A stretch of 64,000 nt of DNA from Liquorilactobacillus ghanensis DSM 18630 (GCF_001435235.1 NZ_AZGB01000016.1:228386-292385), one strand, 5' to 3'. Shown: positions 17,419 through 26,972, counted from the stretch's first letter. The notes: a model not told the origin generated them from the letters alone. Program-made: numbers and translations.

Positions 17419-20400
17419 ATGATTGATAAAGTATTGGGAAGCAAAAAGCAGTATCTTTCCCAAGCGCTTATATGGCTCGTGCTATTGATCGCATCACTGA
17501 TTATGATGCCTGATATTAGCAATTTGGTTCGAGAAAATGGTGGTACTCGTTTACCGAGTACTGTAACAAGTCAAGTGGCTGATCGAATTCAAAACGGTTG
17601 GGGAAAGAAACAAAGTAATACACGCCAGATTGACGTGGTGTTCAGTAACCACAACCATAAATTAACAGCAGCACAAAATCGGCAGATCAAGCAGACAATC
17701 AGCAAATTGAAAGAACACCAAAAGTATTATTCAATTAAATCGATGCTGACGGCAGAAGATAACAGTGCTGCAAAAAAGCAATTGCTGTCTAAAGATAAAA
17801 CAACGCAATTGATTCAACTATCTGTTTCAAAAAAAGAAACAGTTTCTCAAGTCGAAAGTAAACTTCAAAATGCTATTAAGACACCACGGGTAAGTTCTTA
17901 CTTAACTGGTGGAGATATTTTAAATAATGACTTTACAACTCAAACTGAAGAAGGAATAAAAAAGACAGAAGGCATTGCGATTGTCTTTATTTTAATTGTT
18001 TTAATTTTGATTTTTAGATCACCGGTTGTTCCATTTGTATCACTTTTATCAGTTGGGGTTTCATTTTTAATTTCGTTGAGTTTGGTTATGAATTTAGTCA
18101 AAAATGCTAATTTTCCAGTTTCAAATTTTACGCAAGTATTTATGGTTATCGTAATGTTTGGGATTGGAACTGACTATAATATTTTGCTCTTTGATCAATT
18201 TAAAGAAGAACTTTCACATGGATTAAGTCCGCTAGCAGCTACCAGAAATGCCTTGAAAATTGCTGGCAGGACGATTTTATTCAGTGGTTCATCAGTATTG
18301 ATCGGTTTCGCAACTTTAGGATTAGCTAACTTTTCGGTTTATCGTTCAGCCGTTGGAGTCGCAGTTGGTGTGGCCGTCTTACTGGTTGTAATTTTGACCT
18401 TGAATCCTTTTTTTATGGCAATTCTAGGGAAAAAGGCATTTTGGCCATCAAGTGATTTTTCTGGTGGAGCGCGCAGTAAAACATGGCAGTCACTAGCTCA
18501 CAATTCAATTTTGCATCCGTTACTTTCTTTGCTGGTTACTTTAATAGTGTTGATTCCTTTTGCGGCAACTTCGCAAAATCAGCTGAACTATGATACAACT
18601 GCTGAATTGGACAGTTCTTTACCATCAATGATTGGGTTTCGGACAGTACAAAAGCATTTTTCAAAAGGAACAGCTGAACCAACAACTATTTACATTAAAA
18701 GTAATCACCGATTGGATAATGAAAAGTCAATGAAGGAAATTGACCAAGTAACCAATCAACTAAAACAGGTCAAGGGAGTCGGAAAAGTTTTATCGGTTAC
18801 GCAACCAAGCGGAACCAAGGTTAAAAAACTCTACGTTAATAATCAGATGAGTTCAGTTACCAGTGGTTTAGCGGAAGCACAAGACGGGTTAAACAAAGTT
18901 GAGTCTGGTTTAAAAAAGGGCAAGGAAAAGATTGATGCGACCAACATTAATGGTGGAGTACAAGATGCCCAAAAATTAGCTACTGGTTCTGAAAAATTAG
19001 CTAGTGGATTGGCTGAATATAATGAAGGAATTAATAAGGCAACCGGTGGAACAACCACTTTAAAAAACGGACTTTATTCATATACGAGTGGTGTCACTAA
19101 AATTAACAATGGATTGCAGACATTAAATGGTAGTACAGGAACACTGGCTAACGGTGTAAGTACTTTAGCTAATGGATCTAATTCTTTAACAAATGGGTTG
19201 AATACTTATACAAACGGCGTAGGAACACTATCAACTGGGTTGAATCAGCTTTCCAGCAATTCTTCCAGTTTAAACTTGGGAATAAATAAATTAGCACAAT
19301 CTACATCACAATTACCAACAGCTGCTGCCGGTTTTTATGTCCTGAATAGTACTTTAGCAGCTGATATAGGAACAATAAATTCTAACTTGCAACAAAGTAG
19401 TGGCAGTATTCAGAAAATGTCGAGCTTTATATCGAACAATCAAAGTTCAATTCAAAGTCTAACAGCATTAGGCAATCAAGCGAATAGTATAAATAATGAG
19501 CTTAACCAAATGGAGTCGCTGTTAACGCAAATTAATACTGCTAAATCCAGTCTTTCAAGTTTAAATACTGATTTATCGAAATTAGGAGAAAATTCTGTTG
19601 AAATTCAACAATTAGCCAAAAGCATATCTGACAGTGATTCAAATTTGAATTCTGATGAAAAAGCCAAACTTGAAAAGATTCAAAATTTGGCGGGAACTTC
19701 TGGTGGTAACTTAGCTCTGTTGAATAATCTTAAAAGCTCATTATCACCACTTATCAGTACTCTAGATGGCATTGATACTACTAAACTGACAGGACAAATG
19801 AAAAATATGTCGCAGTTATTAGGTCAATTAAGCAGTTTATCGGGTTCATTAAATGATTTGAAATCTAATGATATTACTAGTGAGTTGGCACAATATGAAT
19901 TGTTGGTTAAGAAGATGCCGGCAATTTATAGCTTGGCTTCGGAAACAGCCAGCAAAGCGGCAACCTTTAACAACGTTGTCAACTCAAGCAGTCCAGCAAT
20001 TGACAGTTCGAGAATGACTTCTTCGGCTAATATTCAAAATGAAATAAATAATATTGCCGGAAATTCAACTTTGAGTTCACAAGTTTCAAAATTAGTCAAT
20101 GGAATAAATAGCTATACCGCCGGGGCTGATCAAGCTGCTGCCGGGGCGAATAAATTAAGTGGAAATAGTCAAGCGCTAAATTCTGGAGCGGCACAAATGG
20201 CTAATGGGTTAAGCACATTGAATGGGAAAGTACCTTCATTAGTGTCAGGTGTCAGCCAGCTAGCTAGTGGCAGTCGTCAATTAACCAGCAATAACAGCCA
20301 GCTGAATAATGGAGCAAATCAACTTTCTTCGGCGATGGCACTGTTGAATTCAAGTACAGGAACTTTGGTTAATGGATCACAACAAGTTGCTAGCGGCAAT

Positions 20401-21342
20401 CAGCAAATGGCTGGGTCACTTGCTTCGTTAGGTTCACAGGTCGGCACCCTTTCGAACGGACTGGGAACGGCTGCAACTGGTTTAGATAAACTGAATTCTG
20501 GTACGGGAGATATGAAGAGTTATCTAACCAAATTGAAAGCATCAAGTGCGGCTAAGACTTTCTATATACCTAAGAAATCAATTCATGGGAAACAATTTAA
20601 TCAATCACTGGGTACTTACCTATCAGATGATCGGAAGTCGGCTCAAATTATTGTTATTTTAAATGAGGATCCTGCTTCTAGGGCTGCAATGAATAAAGTG
20701 GACCAGATTAAAAATGAAGTTAACAATAATCTGAAGGGAACAGCATTGAAAAACTCAACTGTTGCTTTAGGTGGTCAAACATCATTTACAAATGATGTCC
20801 AAAAGACGGCCTCAAGTGACTTCGTGAGAACCGCAATAATAATGGTTGTCGGCATTTTAATTGCATTAATGTTGATTACGCGATCAATTTTGCAACCATT
20901 CTACATTATTGGGACCTTGGTTTTAGCATATGCTGCATCCTTAAGTTTAACGCGACTGTTAGGCAAATATATTTTGAATCAACCAATGCTGACATGGAAC
21001 ACACCATTCTTTACCTTTATAATGCTGATCGCATTGGGAGTTGATTATAGTATCTTCTTGATGATGAAATATCGCAGTCCAGAGTTTAAAGATCAGATAC
21101 CTTCAACAAGAATTGTTGAAGCAGCAGCTTTGATTGGAGCAGTTGTTCTTTCCGCAGCAGTTATTTTATGTGGAACATTTGCAGCTCTGATTCCATCTGG
21201 AATATTGACGTTGATTCAAGTAGCGTTAGGTGTCATTATCGGATTAATAATCTTGGTAATCATCATTCCAATCATTATTCCAAGTGCCATTAAATTGACT
21301 TATCCATTGCTAGATAAGTTGCATGAGCACGACCAATCTTAA
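17419..21342 (+). CDS. giant MMPL/RND-family transporter with extracellular repeat domain
   Basis: 1307-aa membrane protein of the MMPL superfamily (RND-type exporters of lipids or envelope components). TM1 at about 13-30, then an outer loop, then TM2-6 (about 185-340, with FGIGTDYNILLF), TM7 near 365-382, and a C-terminal TM bundle (about 1135-1295, with ALGVDYSIFLMM). Between TM7 and TM8 lies an outer loop of roughly 700 residues, against about 150 in ordinary YdfJ-type proteins. Much of it is coiled-coil-like repeats of the form LxxGxxxLxxG (about 475-650 and 900-1050). The same kind of domain occurs in the YhgE protein downstream. Own promoter region, GGAGG ribosome site 7 nt before ATG. 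Substrate unknown; a wall-spanning export role is inferred. Confidence 0.8.
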   Translation: MIDKVLGSKKQYLSQALIWLVLLIASLIMMPDISNLVRENGGTRLPSTVTSQVADRIQNGWGKKQSNTRQIDVVFSNHNHKLTAAQNRQIKQTISKLKEHQKYYSIKSMLTAEDNSAAKKQLLSKDKTTQLIQLSVSKKETVSQVESKLQNAIKTPRVSSYLTGGDILNNDFTTQTEEGIKKTEGIAIVFILIVLILIFRSPVVPFVSLLSVGVSFLISLSLVMNLVKNANFPVSNFTQVFMVIVMFGIGTDYNILLFDQFKEELSHGLSPLAATRNALKIAGRTILFSGSSVLIGFATLGLANFSVYRSAVGVAVGVAVLLVVILTLNPFFMAILGKKAFWPSSDFSGGARSKTWQSLAHNSILHPLLSLLVTLIVLIPFAATSQNQLNYDTTAELDSSLPSMIGFRTVQKHFSKGTAEPTTIYIKSNHRLDNEKSMKEIDQVTNQLKQVKGVGKVLSVTQPSGTKVKKLYVNNQMSSVTSGLAEAQDGLNKVESGLKKGKEKIDATNINGGVQDAQKLATGSEKLASGLAEYNEGINKATGGTTTLKNGLYSYTSGVTKINNGLQTLNGSTGTLANGVSTLANGSNSLTNGLNTYTNGVGTLSTGLNQLSSNSSSLNLGINKLAQSTSQLPTAAAGFYVLNSTLAADIGTINSNLQQSSGSIQKMSSFISNNQSSIQSLTALGNQANSINNELNQMESLLTQINTAKSSLSSLNTDLSKLGENSVEIQQLAKSISDSDSNLNSDEKAKLEKIQNLAGTSGGNLALLNNLKSSLSPLISTLDGIDTTKLTGQMKNMSQLLGQLSSLSGSLNDLKSNDITSELAQYELLVKKMPAIYSLASETASKAATFNNVVNSSSPAIDSSRMTSSANIQNEINNIAGNSTLSSQVSKLVNGINSYTAGADQAAAGANKLSGNSQALNSGAAQMANGLSTLNGKVPSLVSGVSQLASGSRQLTSNNSQLNNGANQLSSAMALLNSSTGTLVNGSQQVASGNQQMAGSLASLGSQVGTLSNGLGTAATGLDKLNSGTGDMKSYLTKLKASSAAKTFYIPKKSIHGKQFNQSLGTYLSDDRKSAQIIVILNEDPASRAAMNKVDQIKNEVNNNLKGTALKNSTVALGGQTSFTNDVQKTASSDFVRTAIIMVVGILIALMLITRSILQPFYIIGTLVLAYAASLSLTRLLGKYILNQPMLTWNTPFFTFIMLIALGVDYSIFLMMKYRSPEFKDQIPSTRIVEAAALIGAVVLSAAVILCGTFAALIPSGILTLIQVALGVIIGLIILVIIIPIIIPSAIKLTYPLLDKLHEHDQS

Positions 21343-21377
21343 AAAAATACGAATAATTTAAAGTGACTTACTTGATT

Positions 21378-21415
21378 AAGCTGTCTGTTCTATTCAAGAA
21401 CAGGCAGCTTTTTTG
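21378..21415 (+). terminator. terminator after the MMPL gene
   Basis: Stem AAGCTG, bulge, CTGTTCT pairs with its reverse complement at 21397-21410, followed by six T. Confidence 0.8.
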
Positions 21416-21954
21416 TATTCAGGGGAAAAACTACCTATTTAAAACTTATTGGTATTTTTCTTGGCTTTGATTGCCATATGCTTTGGAAGAAATACATTTA
21501 TAATTGCTATGCTTATTCTTTCAATTATTGTTCAACTTGTTGTAGAATGACTTGCGAAGTAATTTTATCATCAATTAAATGATACTTTTTGTTCGCAAGG
21601 TTTTGTCAATAAAAGGAAATTATGACTTTTTTGTGGTGTTTTTTTTCGAGTAACTTGTTACAATTTGAACTAGAAAAATATTTTCTGACAAAAAATTAAT
21701 TCAGCTTTTTAACGATGACTAGAATCATTTTTTTAAGCATAAAATAAGTTCAAATATAGCTTGGTTTGTATGTTTTTACGTAAGCACTGGTAATGGAAGC
21801 AGCAGATGTCAGTTTGAAAATTAGATAATTCTTCGGTGATAGATGGGGTATCGGCGTATTTTAGAAAGAAGCCTGTTCTATTGTTTTTCGTGGATAGTTA
21901 GTGTATATTATGGATTGTCAAAGTAGACGATAAAGAAAATAGTGAGAGGTTGAG
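21416..21954 (+). other. 540-bp gap: possible tiny membrane ORF, hairpin, promoter of the YhgE gene
   Basis: A 33-codon frame (21449-21550, TTG start, no good ribosome site) would encode a very hydrophobic peptide ending in IVQLVVE; it may be a gene remnant. Directly after it, arms at 21551-21558 (CTTGCGAA) and 21592-21599 form a hairpin, without a T-run. TTGTTT (21881-21886) and TATATT (21904-21909), 17 bp apart, are a likely promoter for the next gene. The spacer includes TCGTGGATA, which also occurs upstream of the MMPL gene. Confidence 0.35.
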
Positions 21955-24942
21955 GTGAACAGTGTGAAGATGGTCAAAGAAGAATTCAAACATATGGGCG
22001 AACATAAATTGCTGATCGCGACAATTTGTGCAATGATGATCATCCCATTTTTGTATTCGGTGTTCTTCTTAAAATCCGTTTGGGATCCTTACGGCAATTC
22101 GGGTTCGCTGCCCGTTGCAGTTGTTAATAAGGACCAACCGGTATCGTATAAGGGGAAGAAAATGCAAGTCGGGAAAGACTTGGTTAAAAAGTTGAAGAAA
22201 AATGATCAATTAGATTGGCATTTTGTTTCAGCTTCAAAAGCTCAATATGGTATCAGTCACAAGAAATACTATACAGTTGTGACTATTCCGAAGAATTTTT
22301 CAAAAAACGCAACAACCATTTTAGATAAGAATCCTAAAAAAATGCGTTTAAAGTACGAGACCAATGATTCACTGAACTATATTGGAAAAGTTATCAGTGA
22401 AGTTGGCGTTAAGCAATTGAATACGCAAGTACGTCAAAACGTTTCAAAAGCTTATGCAGAAACAATGTTTGCCATGATCAAGAAGGTCGGAACAGGCTTT
22501 AATACTGCAGCTAAGGGAGCCGGCAAACTAACAACCGGTTCAAATACTTTGTCGGATGGAATTAATACTTATACTGCTGGTGTTAAAAAAGTCGGCAATG
22601 GCGTGATGGAATTGCAGACAGGTGTGGTACCGTTAAGCACTGGTGTTTTGAAATTAACAACCGGAGCTGTGGCTTTGAACAACGGTGTCCAACAATATAC
22701 TGCCGGTGTAGCTGCGGCTAATAATGGTACTCAGAAATTAAACAGCAGCACTGGAACACTAGCAACTGGCGTTAATAAATTAGCTAATGGTTCAAATACC
22801 TTGGCTAATGGAGTTGGAACCTATACTAATGGAGTAGGGACCCTTTCAAATGGATTAAATCAATTATCTGGAAAATCAAATGAACTAAATAATGGTGTCC
22901 AGCAATTGGTTTCTTCTACATCTCAGTTACCTACTGCTGCAGCTGGATTTTATGTTATGAATAATGTTTTAGCACAAGATATTGCACAAATGAATGCAGC
23001 CCTACAAAGTAATAAAACTGAGATTTCTGGTATGTCTGATTCCATGGGCAAAATTAACAAGGAATTAAACAGCAAAGAATTTACAACACAACTAGCGCAG
23101 CTTAAAGAGTTGTCGAAACAAACTGGTAATATCCAAGCAATGATTGATGGTGCAAATGCAACTTTAAATAATGTTTCTACAGCTAAAGCAACTTTTAGTA
23201 AAAGTTTAACAGGGAGTTTAACGCAGATAGCCACTAATTCTTCTAGTGTTTCAGCAATAGCGCAACAGCTTGAAAAAAATCCAGATTATGCAAAAGACCC
23301 AACTCTTAAGAAAGCCTTGGATCAAATTATTTCCTTTTCAGGAAGCGCACAAGACAGTAGTTTAAATACAAGCCCAACAAATAATATTGCTGAAGTTGCT
23401 AATATCCAAAGTGCTGCTGCAACTTTGAATAAAGCAACTGATATGAGTGACTTTCAAAAGCAACTTGATTCTTTAGCAGCTGTAGCTAAACAATTGAATT
23501 CACTTAGTGGTGCAGTTGATCAACTAGAGAGTTTAATGACTGAAAGTAATAGTTTAACAGGTAATGACGCCCAGCAAAAAGTCGCTGCTATTTTGACTTT
23601 GACAGATAAAATGAATGAATTAACAACACTTGCAAATACAGCTGCAAGTAATGCTAAGACATTCAATTCAACTGTTAACTCCAACAGCCCAGCAATTTCA
23701 GCAAATAATTTGACGACACAGACAGCTATTCAAAGTGAAGTTGCGAATATATCTAAAAATTCATCATTGAATTCGAAAGTTTCACAGTTAGCTTCTGGAG
23801 TTTCTGCTTACACAGCAGGAACGAATAAGGCAGCTATGGGAGCAAATCAGTTGGTTGCAAATAACGGAACACTTAATTCGGGGGCTAACCAACTGTCCAG
23901 TGGATTAGGAACGCTTAATGGAAATGTACCAACTGGATTAGGAACGCTTAATGGAAATGTACCAACATTAGTTTCTGGGGTCAGTCAATTAGCTTCCGGA
24001 ACTCAAAAGTTGGCTAACAACAGCTCAACGTTAAATAGTGGTGCTTCGCAATTAGCTGGTGGATTGAGTACTTTGAACAATAAAGTACCAACTTTATCAT
24101 CAGGTGTTAACCAATTAGCTTCTGGTACACAGCAATTAGATGCTAATTCTGGAAAATTGACTTCAGGATCAAACCAATTGGCAACTGGCAATAAAACGCT
24201 GGCTAAGTCTTTGAATAAGGGTGCTAAGCAAGTCAATGCAGTTAAGACTTCAAATAAAACGGCAAATATGTTTGCTGCTCCATCAAATCTGCAACATAGC
24301 AATTACAGTAAAGTTCCTAACTATGGTTATGCTTTAGCACCATATATGCTATCAGTTGCTTTGTATGTTGGTTCGTTGATTTTTAATTTAGTTTATCCAA
24401 TTCGGCGGATGTCAACAGAGGGTAGCGGAACAGCATGGTTCTTGAGTAAAGTAACGGTTGGTGCTTTGGTTGCAACCGGGAATGCTTTAATTGAAGTTAT
24501 CTTTATGAAGATTTGTGGTTTGGTGCCAATGCATCCCGCTTCAATGATTGTTAATGCCTTGTTCTTCTCATATTCAGCGATGTTCTTGATCATGTTTATG
24601 TCGATACTTGGCAATAACCCGGGTCGCTTTGTGGCAATGATCTTTTTGGTTATCCAATTAGGAGCTTGCGGCGGATCATTTCCAATTCAAGTTACTAACG
24701 GGATGAATGGTTTCTTCCAAGCCATTAATCCTTACTTGCCAATGACTTATTCAGTTCTTGGTTTCCGTCAATCTTTGAATTCTGGTTTAGGTCAACATCA
24801 AGTTTTAATTTCAGTTGGTGTCCTATCGATCTTTATTGTCGTTTGTCTCTTCCTGCTCTGGTTAACAATGACGACTCTTGTTAAAAAAGGAATTGTCACT
24901 TATGAAAAAGACAAATCAGATAGTAATTATGCCGGGAATTAA
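21955..24942 (+). CDS. YhgE/Pip-family membrane protein with extracellular repeat domain
   Basis: 995 aa. TM1 (about 17-37), then a YhgE/Pip N-terminal region (GNSGSLPVAVVNKDQPVSYKG is diagnostic) to about 180. A long outer domain of LxxGxxxLxxG repeats (about 185-780) is followed by a C-terminal ABC-2-like bundle of five or six TM segments. The family includes the lactococcal phage infection protein Pip and proteins near type VII secretion loci; function here is unknown. The outer domain is clearly related to that of the MMPL protein upstream: both contain STSQLPTAAAGFYV and a following NS.SPAI segment. It carries a perfect 33-bp tandem duplication. The start (GTG 21955, GTG 21964 or ATG 21970) is uncertain. 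Confidence 0.8.
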   Translation: MNSVKMVKEEFKHMGEHKLLIATICAMMIIPFLYSVFFLKSVWDPYGNSGSLPVAVVNKDQPVSYKGKKMQVGKDLVKKLKKNDQLDWHFVSASKAQYGISHKKYYTVVTIPKNFSKNATTILDKNPKKMRLKYETNDSLNYIGKVISEVGVKQLNTQVRQNVSKAYAETMFAMIKKVGTGFNTAAKGAGKLTTGSNTLSDGINTYTAGVKKVGNGVMELQTGVVPLSTGVLKLTTGAVALNNGVQQYTAGVAAANNGTQKLNSSTGTLATGVNKLANGSNTLANGVGTYTNGVGTLSNGLNQLSGKSNELNNGVQQLVSSTSQLPTAAAGFYVMNNVLAQDIAQMNAALQSNKTEISGMSDSMGKINKELNSKEFTTQLAQLKELSKQTGNIQAMIDGANATLNNVSTAKATFSKSLTGSLTQIATNSSSVSAIAQQLEKNPDYAKDPTLKKALDQIISFSGSAQDSSLNTSPTNNIAEVANIQSAAATLNKATDMSDFQKQLDSLAAVAKQLNSLSGAVDQLESLMTESNSLTGNDAQQKVAAILTLTDKMNELTTLANTAASNAKTFNSTVNSNSPAISANNLTTQTAIQSEVANISKNSSLNSKVSQLASGVSAYTAGTNKAAMGANQLVANNGTLNSGANQLSSGLGTLNGNVPTGLGTLNGNVPTLVSGVSQLASGTQKLANNSSTLNSGASQLAGGLSTLNNKVPTLSSGVNQLASGTQQLDANSGKLTSGSNQLATGNKTLAKSLNKGAKQVNAVKTSNKTANMFAAPSNLQHSNYSKVPNYGYALAPYMLSVALYVGSLIFNLVYPIRRMSTEGSGTAWFLSKVTVGALVATGNALIEVIFMKICGLVPMHPASMIVNALFFSYSAMFLIMFMSILGNNPGRFVAMIFLVIQLGACGGSFPIQVTNGMNGFFQAINPYLPMTYSVLGFRQSLNSGLGQHQVLISVGVLSIFIVVCLFLLWLTMTTLVKKGIVTYEKDKSDSNYAGN
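23901..23966 (+). repeat. perfect 33-bp tandem duplication inside the YhgE-type gene
   Basis: The 33 bases at 23901-23933 are repeated without a change at 23934-23966. This adds eleven residues (core GLGTLNGNVPT) and keeps the frame, consistent with recent slippage. Confidence 0.9.
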
Positions 24943-24965
24943 ATTATGTAATTAAAGACTAAAAA

Positions 24966-24999
24966 AGCAGCACATCTAAATTTGGATGTGCTGCTTTTA
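24966..24999 (+). terminator. terminator after the YhgE-type gene
   Basis: Perfect 11-bp stem AGCAGCACATC with its complement (24985-24995), then TTTT. Confidence 0.8.
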
Positions 25000-25086
25000 G
25001 TCTAAATAAATGGAGTAGCAAATTAATTTTATATAATAAAGAAGTTCAATGATAATTAAATCCTTGAGCTTCTTTGCTTTGATCAA

Positions 25087-25653
25087 TTACCAATGTTGAA
25101 CAACGGTGCCATTAGGTAAAACGTAGTATCCGGCAGCCGGCGCAGCTGAATTATTTGGATAAACTTCAATATAAAAAACAGTTTGTCCATTATAGGTAGT
25201 TGTACCATTATCTAAATATTGCGCATGTGGATACTTAGCTTGTAGTTGCTGACTTAAAACACCAATGGCAGCTGATCCATTTGTTACGCTAGCATTTGAA
25301 TTGTTAGTTTGTGAACTGCTTGCCTGTGAACTGACTGCTTGCGAAGAGTTGCTATCAGTTTGCGCAGCAGCAGTAGTGGTAGTGCTGGAAGTTGTTGCAG
25401 TTGCTGCTGCAGCAGTATCTGAAGCAGTTGAGCTGCCAGCAGAGCTTTGGTCACTTGAACTAGTTGTTGTTTGGGTAGTGCTAGTAGAAGTTGCAGATGT
25501 TTGGCTGGCTTTTTTTGATTTTGCTGCCTGAACTTTTTCAGTATGCGAACTTTTAGAACTGGTTTGCGAATCTTGCTGGGCAGTTGAATTTCCGCAACCT
25601 GCTAGACCTAAAAATAAAATACTGGCAATAGTGACACCCCATAATTTTTTCAT
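25087..25653 (-). CDS. Ser/Thr-rich lipoprotein with small C-terminal domain
   Basis: 188 aa. A lipoprotein signal peptide ends in the lipobox LAGC, so the mature protein should be anchored by a lipidated Cys. About 100 residues of Ser, Thr, Ala and Gln follow, a wall-spanning linker, then a compact C-terminal domain of about 55 residues (from IGVLSQQLQAKYP to YYVLPNGTVVQHW). The ATG at 25653 has GGGGAG upstream. The C-terminal domain is not one I can name. A second lipoprotein with the same architecture but a different end lies at 30350-31009. Confidence 0.7.
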   Translation of the reverse strand: MKKLWGVTIASILFLGLAGCGNSTAQQDSQTSSKSSHTEKVQAAKSKKASQTSATSTSTTQTTTSSSDQSSAGSSTASDTAAAATATTSSTTTTAAAQTDSNSSQAVSSQASSSQTNNSNASVTNGSAAIGVLSQQLQAKYPHAQYLDNGTTTYNGQTVFYIEVYPNNSAAPAAGYYVLPNGTVVQHW

Positions 25654-25822
25654 ATAAAACTCCCCTTTCACTACTCTAACCCTATTTTATAACAAAAAGA
25701 GTAGCTTGGGCAATCTTGATTATTTTTTAGTGGAATTATTACTAAGAATATTTTTAGTGATTATTTATGAAATCAAGAATGAGAATTGAAGCAAATTAAA
25801 TGTTTATTTTCTAGTACCATGC

Positions 25823-25881
25823 TATAATAAATGGGGATTAATTGATTGCTATTTTTTTGGTATTGCATGAAAGCGCTTTTA
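25823..25881 (+). promoter_or_regulatory. promoter with downstream cre-like site
   Basis: An extended -10, TGC TATAAT (25823-25828), is followed by TGAAAGCGCTTTTA at 25868-25881, one mismatch from the CcpA consensus. The site lies about 35 bp into the transcript, where CcpA would act as a roadblock. Confidence 0.55.
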
Positions 25882-25904
25882 TAAATATGAGAAGGGGTAG
25901 TAAA

Positions 25905-26894
25905 ATGTTTAATAATGTTACGATTGCCGGTAGTGGAACACTTGGGAGTCAGATTGCTTTTCAAACAGCATTTAAGGGTTTTGATGTAGTAATTTACGAT
26001 ATTGGCGATAAGGTCTTGGAGAATGCTAAACAAGAAATTGCTGATTTGAGTGAACGGTATATTCAAGAAATCAAAAATTCTGAAGAACATTACCAAGCAG
26101 CAATCAAAGACGTAAGCTATAACGCTAATTTATTGCCGAATATTAAGCAGGTGTTTAACAGCAGTACTAATGAACAAATTGGAAGAGTTTTTTCAGCAGG
26201 AAAACGGATAAAATACAGCAAAGATTTGGCTGAAGCGGTTGTTGATGCAGATTTGGTAATTGAAGCAATTCCTGAAAATGTCAAGATTAAAACTGATTTT
26301 TACACGCAGCTTGGTCAAGTCGCTCCAGAAAAAACTATTTTTGCGACTAATTCATCAACTTTATTGCCAAGTAAATTTGCTGAAGTCACTGGTCGACCAG
26401 AAAAATTTCTAGCGCTGCATTTTGCTAATGAAATTTGGCATAACAATACTGCTGAAATTATGGGTCACGCTGGTACTAGTCAGGATATTTATGACCAAGT
26501 GGTTGATTTTGCTAAAGAAATTGGCATGATTCCAATTAAAGTCAAAAAGGAGCAGGCTGGTTATATTTTAAACTCGATTTTAGTGCCCTTGTTAGATGCT
26601 GCCCAGCAGCTTTATGCCGATCAAGTAGGTGATCCGGAAACGATTGATAAAACATGGATGTTAGCAACCGGTTCACCGCAAGGCCCATTTGGAACTTTAG
26701 ATGTTGTCGGTATTCGAACGGCATATAATATTGTCCAAAACTACGCAGTTACTACGGGTGAGGAGCGTTACAAACGTGTTGCTAAGCTTTTGAAAGAAGA
26801 TTTTATTGATCAAGGTAAGCTGGGAGTTTCTACTGGTGAAGGTTTTTATAAATACCCGCACCCAAGGTATCAGGAGCCAGATTTCTTGAAATAG
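25905..26894 (+). CDS. 3-hydroxyacyl-CoA dehydrogenase family protein
   Basis: 329 aa NAD-dependent dehydrogenase. The N-terminal Rossmann fold has GSGTLGSQIAFQ at 9-20. EAIPENVKIKTDFY and FATNSSTLLPS are typical of 3-hydroxyacyl-CoA and 3-hydroxybutyryl-CoA dehydrogenases, followed by the C-terminal helical domain. The ATG at 25905 follows AAGGGG by 7 nt. No other beta-oxidation gene is nearby, so fatty acid oxidation is unlikely; reduction of a small keto-acyl or keto-acid substrate is equally possible. The cre-like site suggests glucose repression. Confidence 0.75.
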   Translation: MFNNVTIAGSGTLGSQIAFQTAFKGFDVVIYDIGDKVLENAKQEIADLSERYIQEIKNSEEHYQAAIKDVSYNANLLPNIKQVFNSSTNEQIGRVFSAGKRIKYSKDLAEAVVDADLVIEAIPENVKIKTDFYTQLGQVAPEKTIFATNSSTLLPSKFAEVTGRPEKFLALHFANEIWHNNTAEIMGHAGTSQDIYDQVVDFAKEIGMIPIKVKKEQAGYILNSILVPLLDAAQQLYADQVGDPETIDKTWMLATGSPQGPFGTLDVVGIRTAYNIVQNYAVTTGEERYKRVAKLLKEDFIDQGKLGVSTGEGFYKYPHPRYQEPDFLK

Positions 26895-26923
26895 TGACAA
26901 GTTATTATTTTGTGAAATTAGTA

Positions 26924-26972
26924 AAAGCGGTTATTAGCGATATTTTCAATGCTGATAACAGCTTTTTATTTA
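26924..26972 (+). terminator. terminator after the dehydrogenase gene
   Basis: AAAGC(G)GTTATTAGC pairs with GCTGATAAC(A)GCTTT around an AT loop, then T-rich sequence. Confidence 0.65.

Noticed and set aside
21416..21954. Riboswitch before the YhgE-type gene
   Set aside because: Only a simple hairpin without a terminator is seen, and it lies well upstream of the likely promoter.
17419..24942. CRISPR or other DNA repeat array in the giant genes
   Set aside because: The repetition is at protein level (LxxGxxxLxxG) with diverged DNA and no spacer structure.
25265..25531. Open frame opposite the Ser/Thr-rich lipoprotein
   Set aside because: It is the antisense of the Ser/Thr linker, giving an Ala/Val/Leu/Glu-rich artefact without ribosome site.
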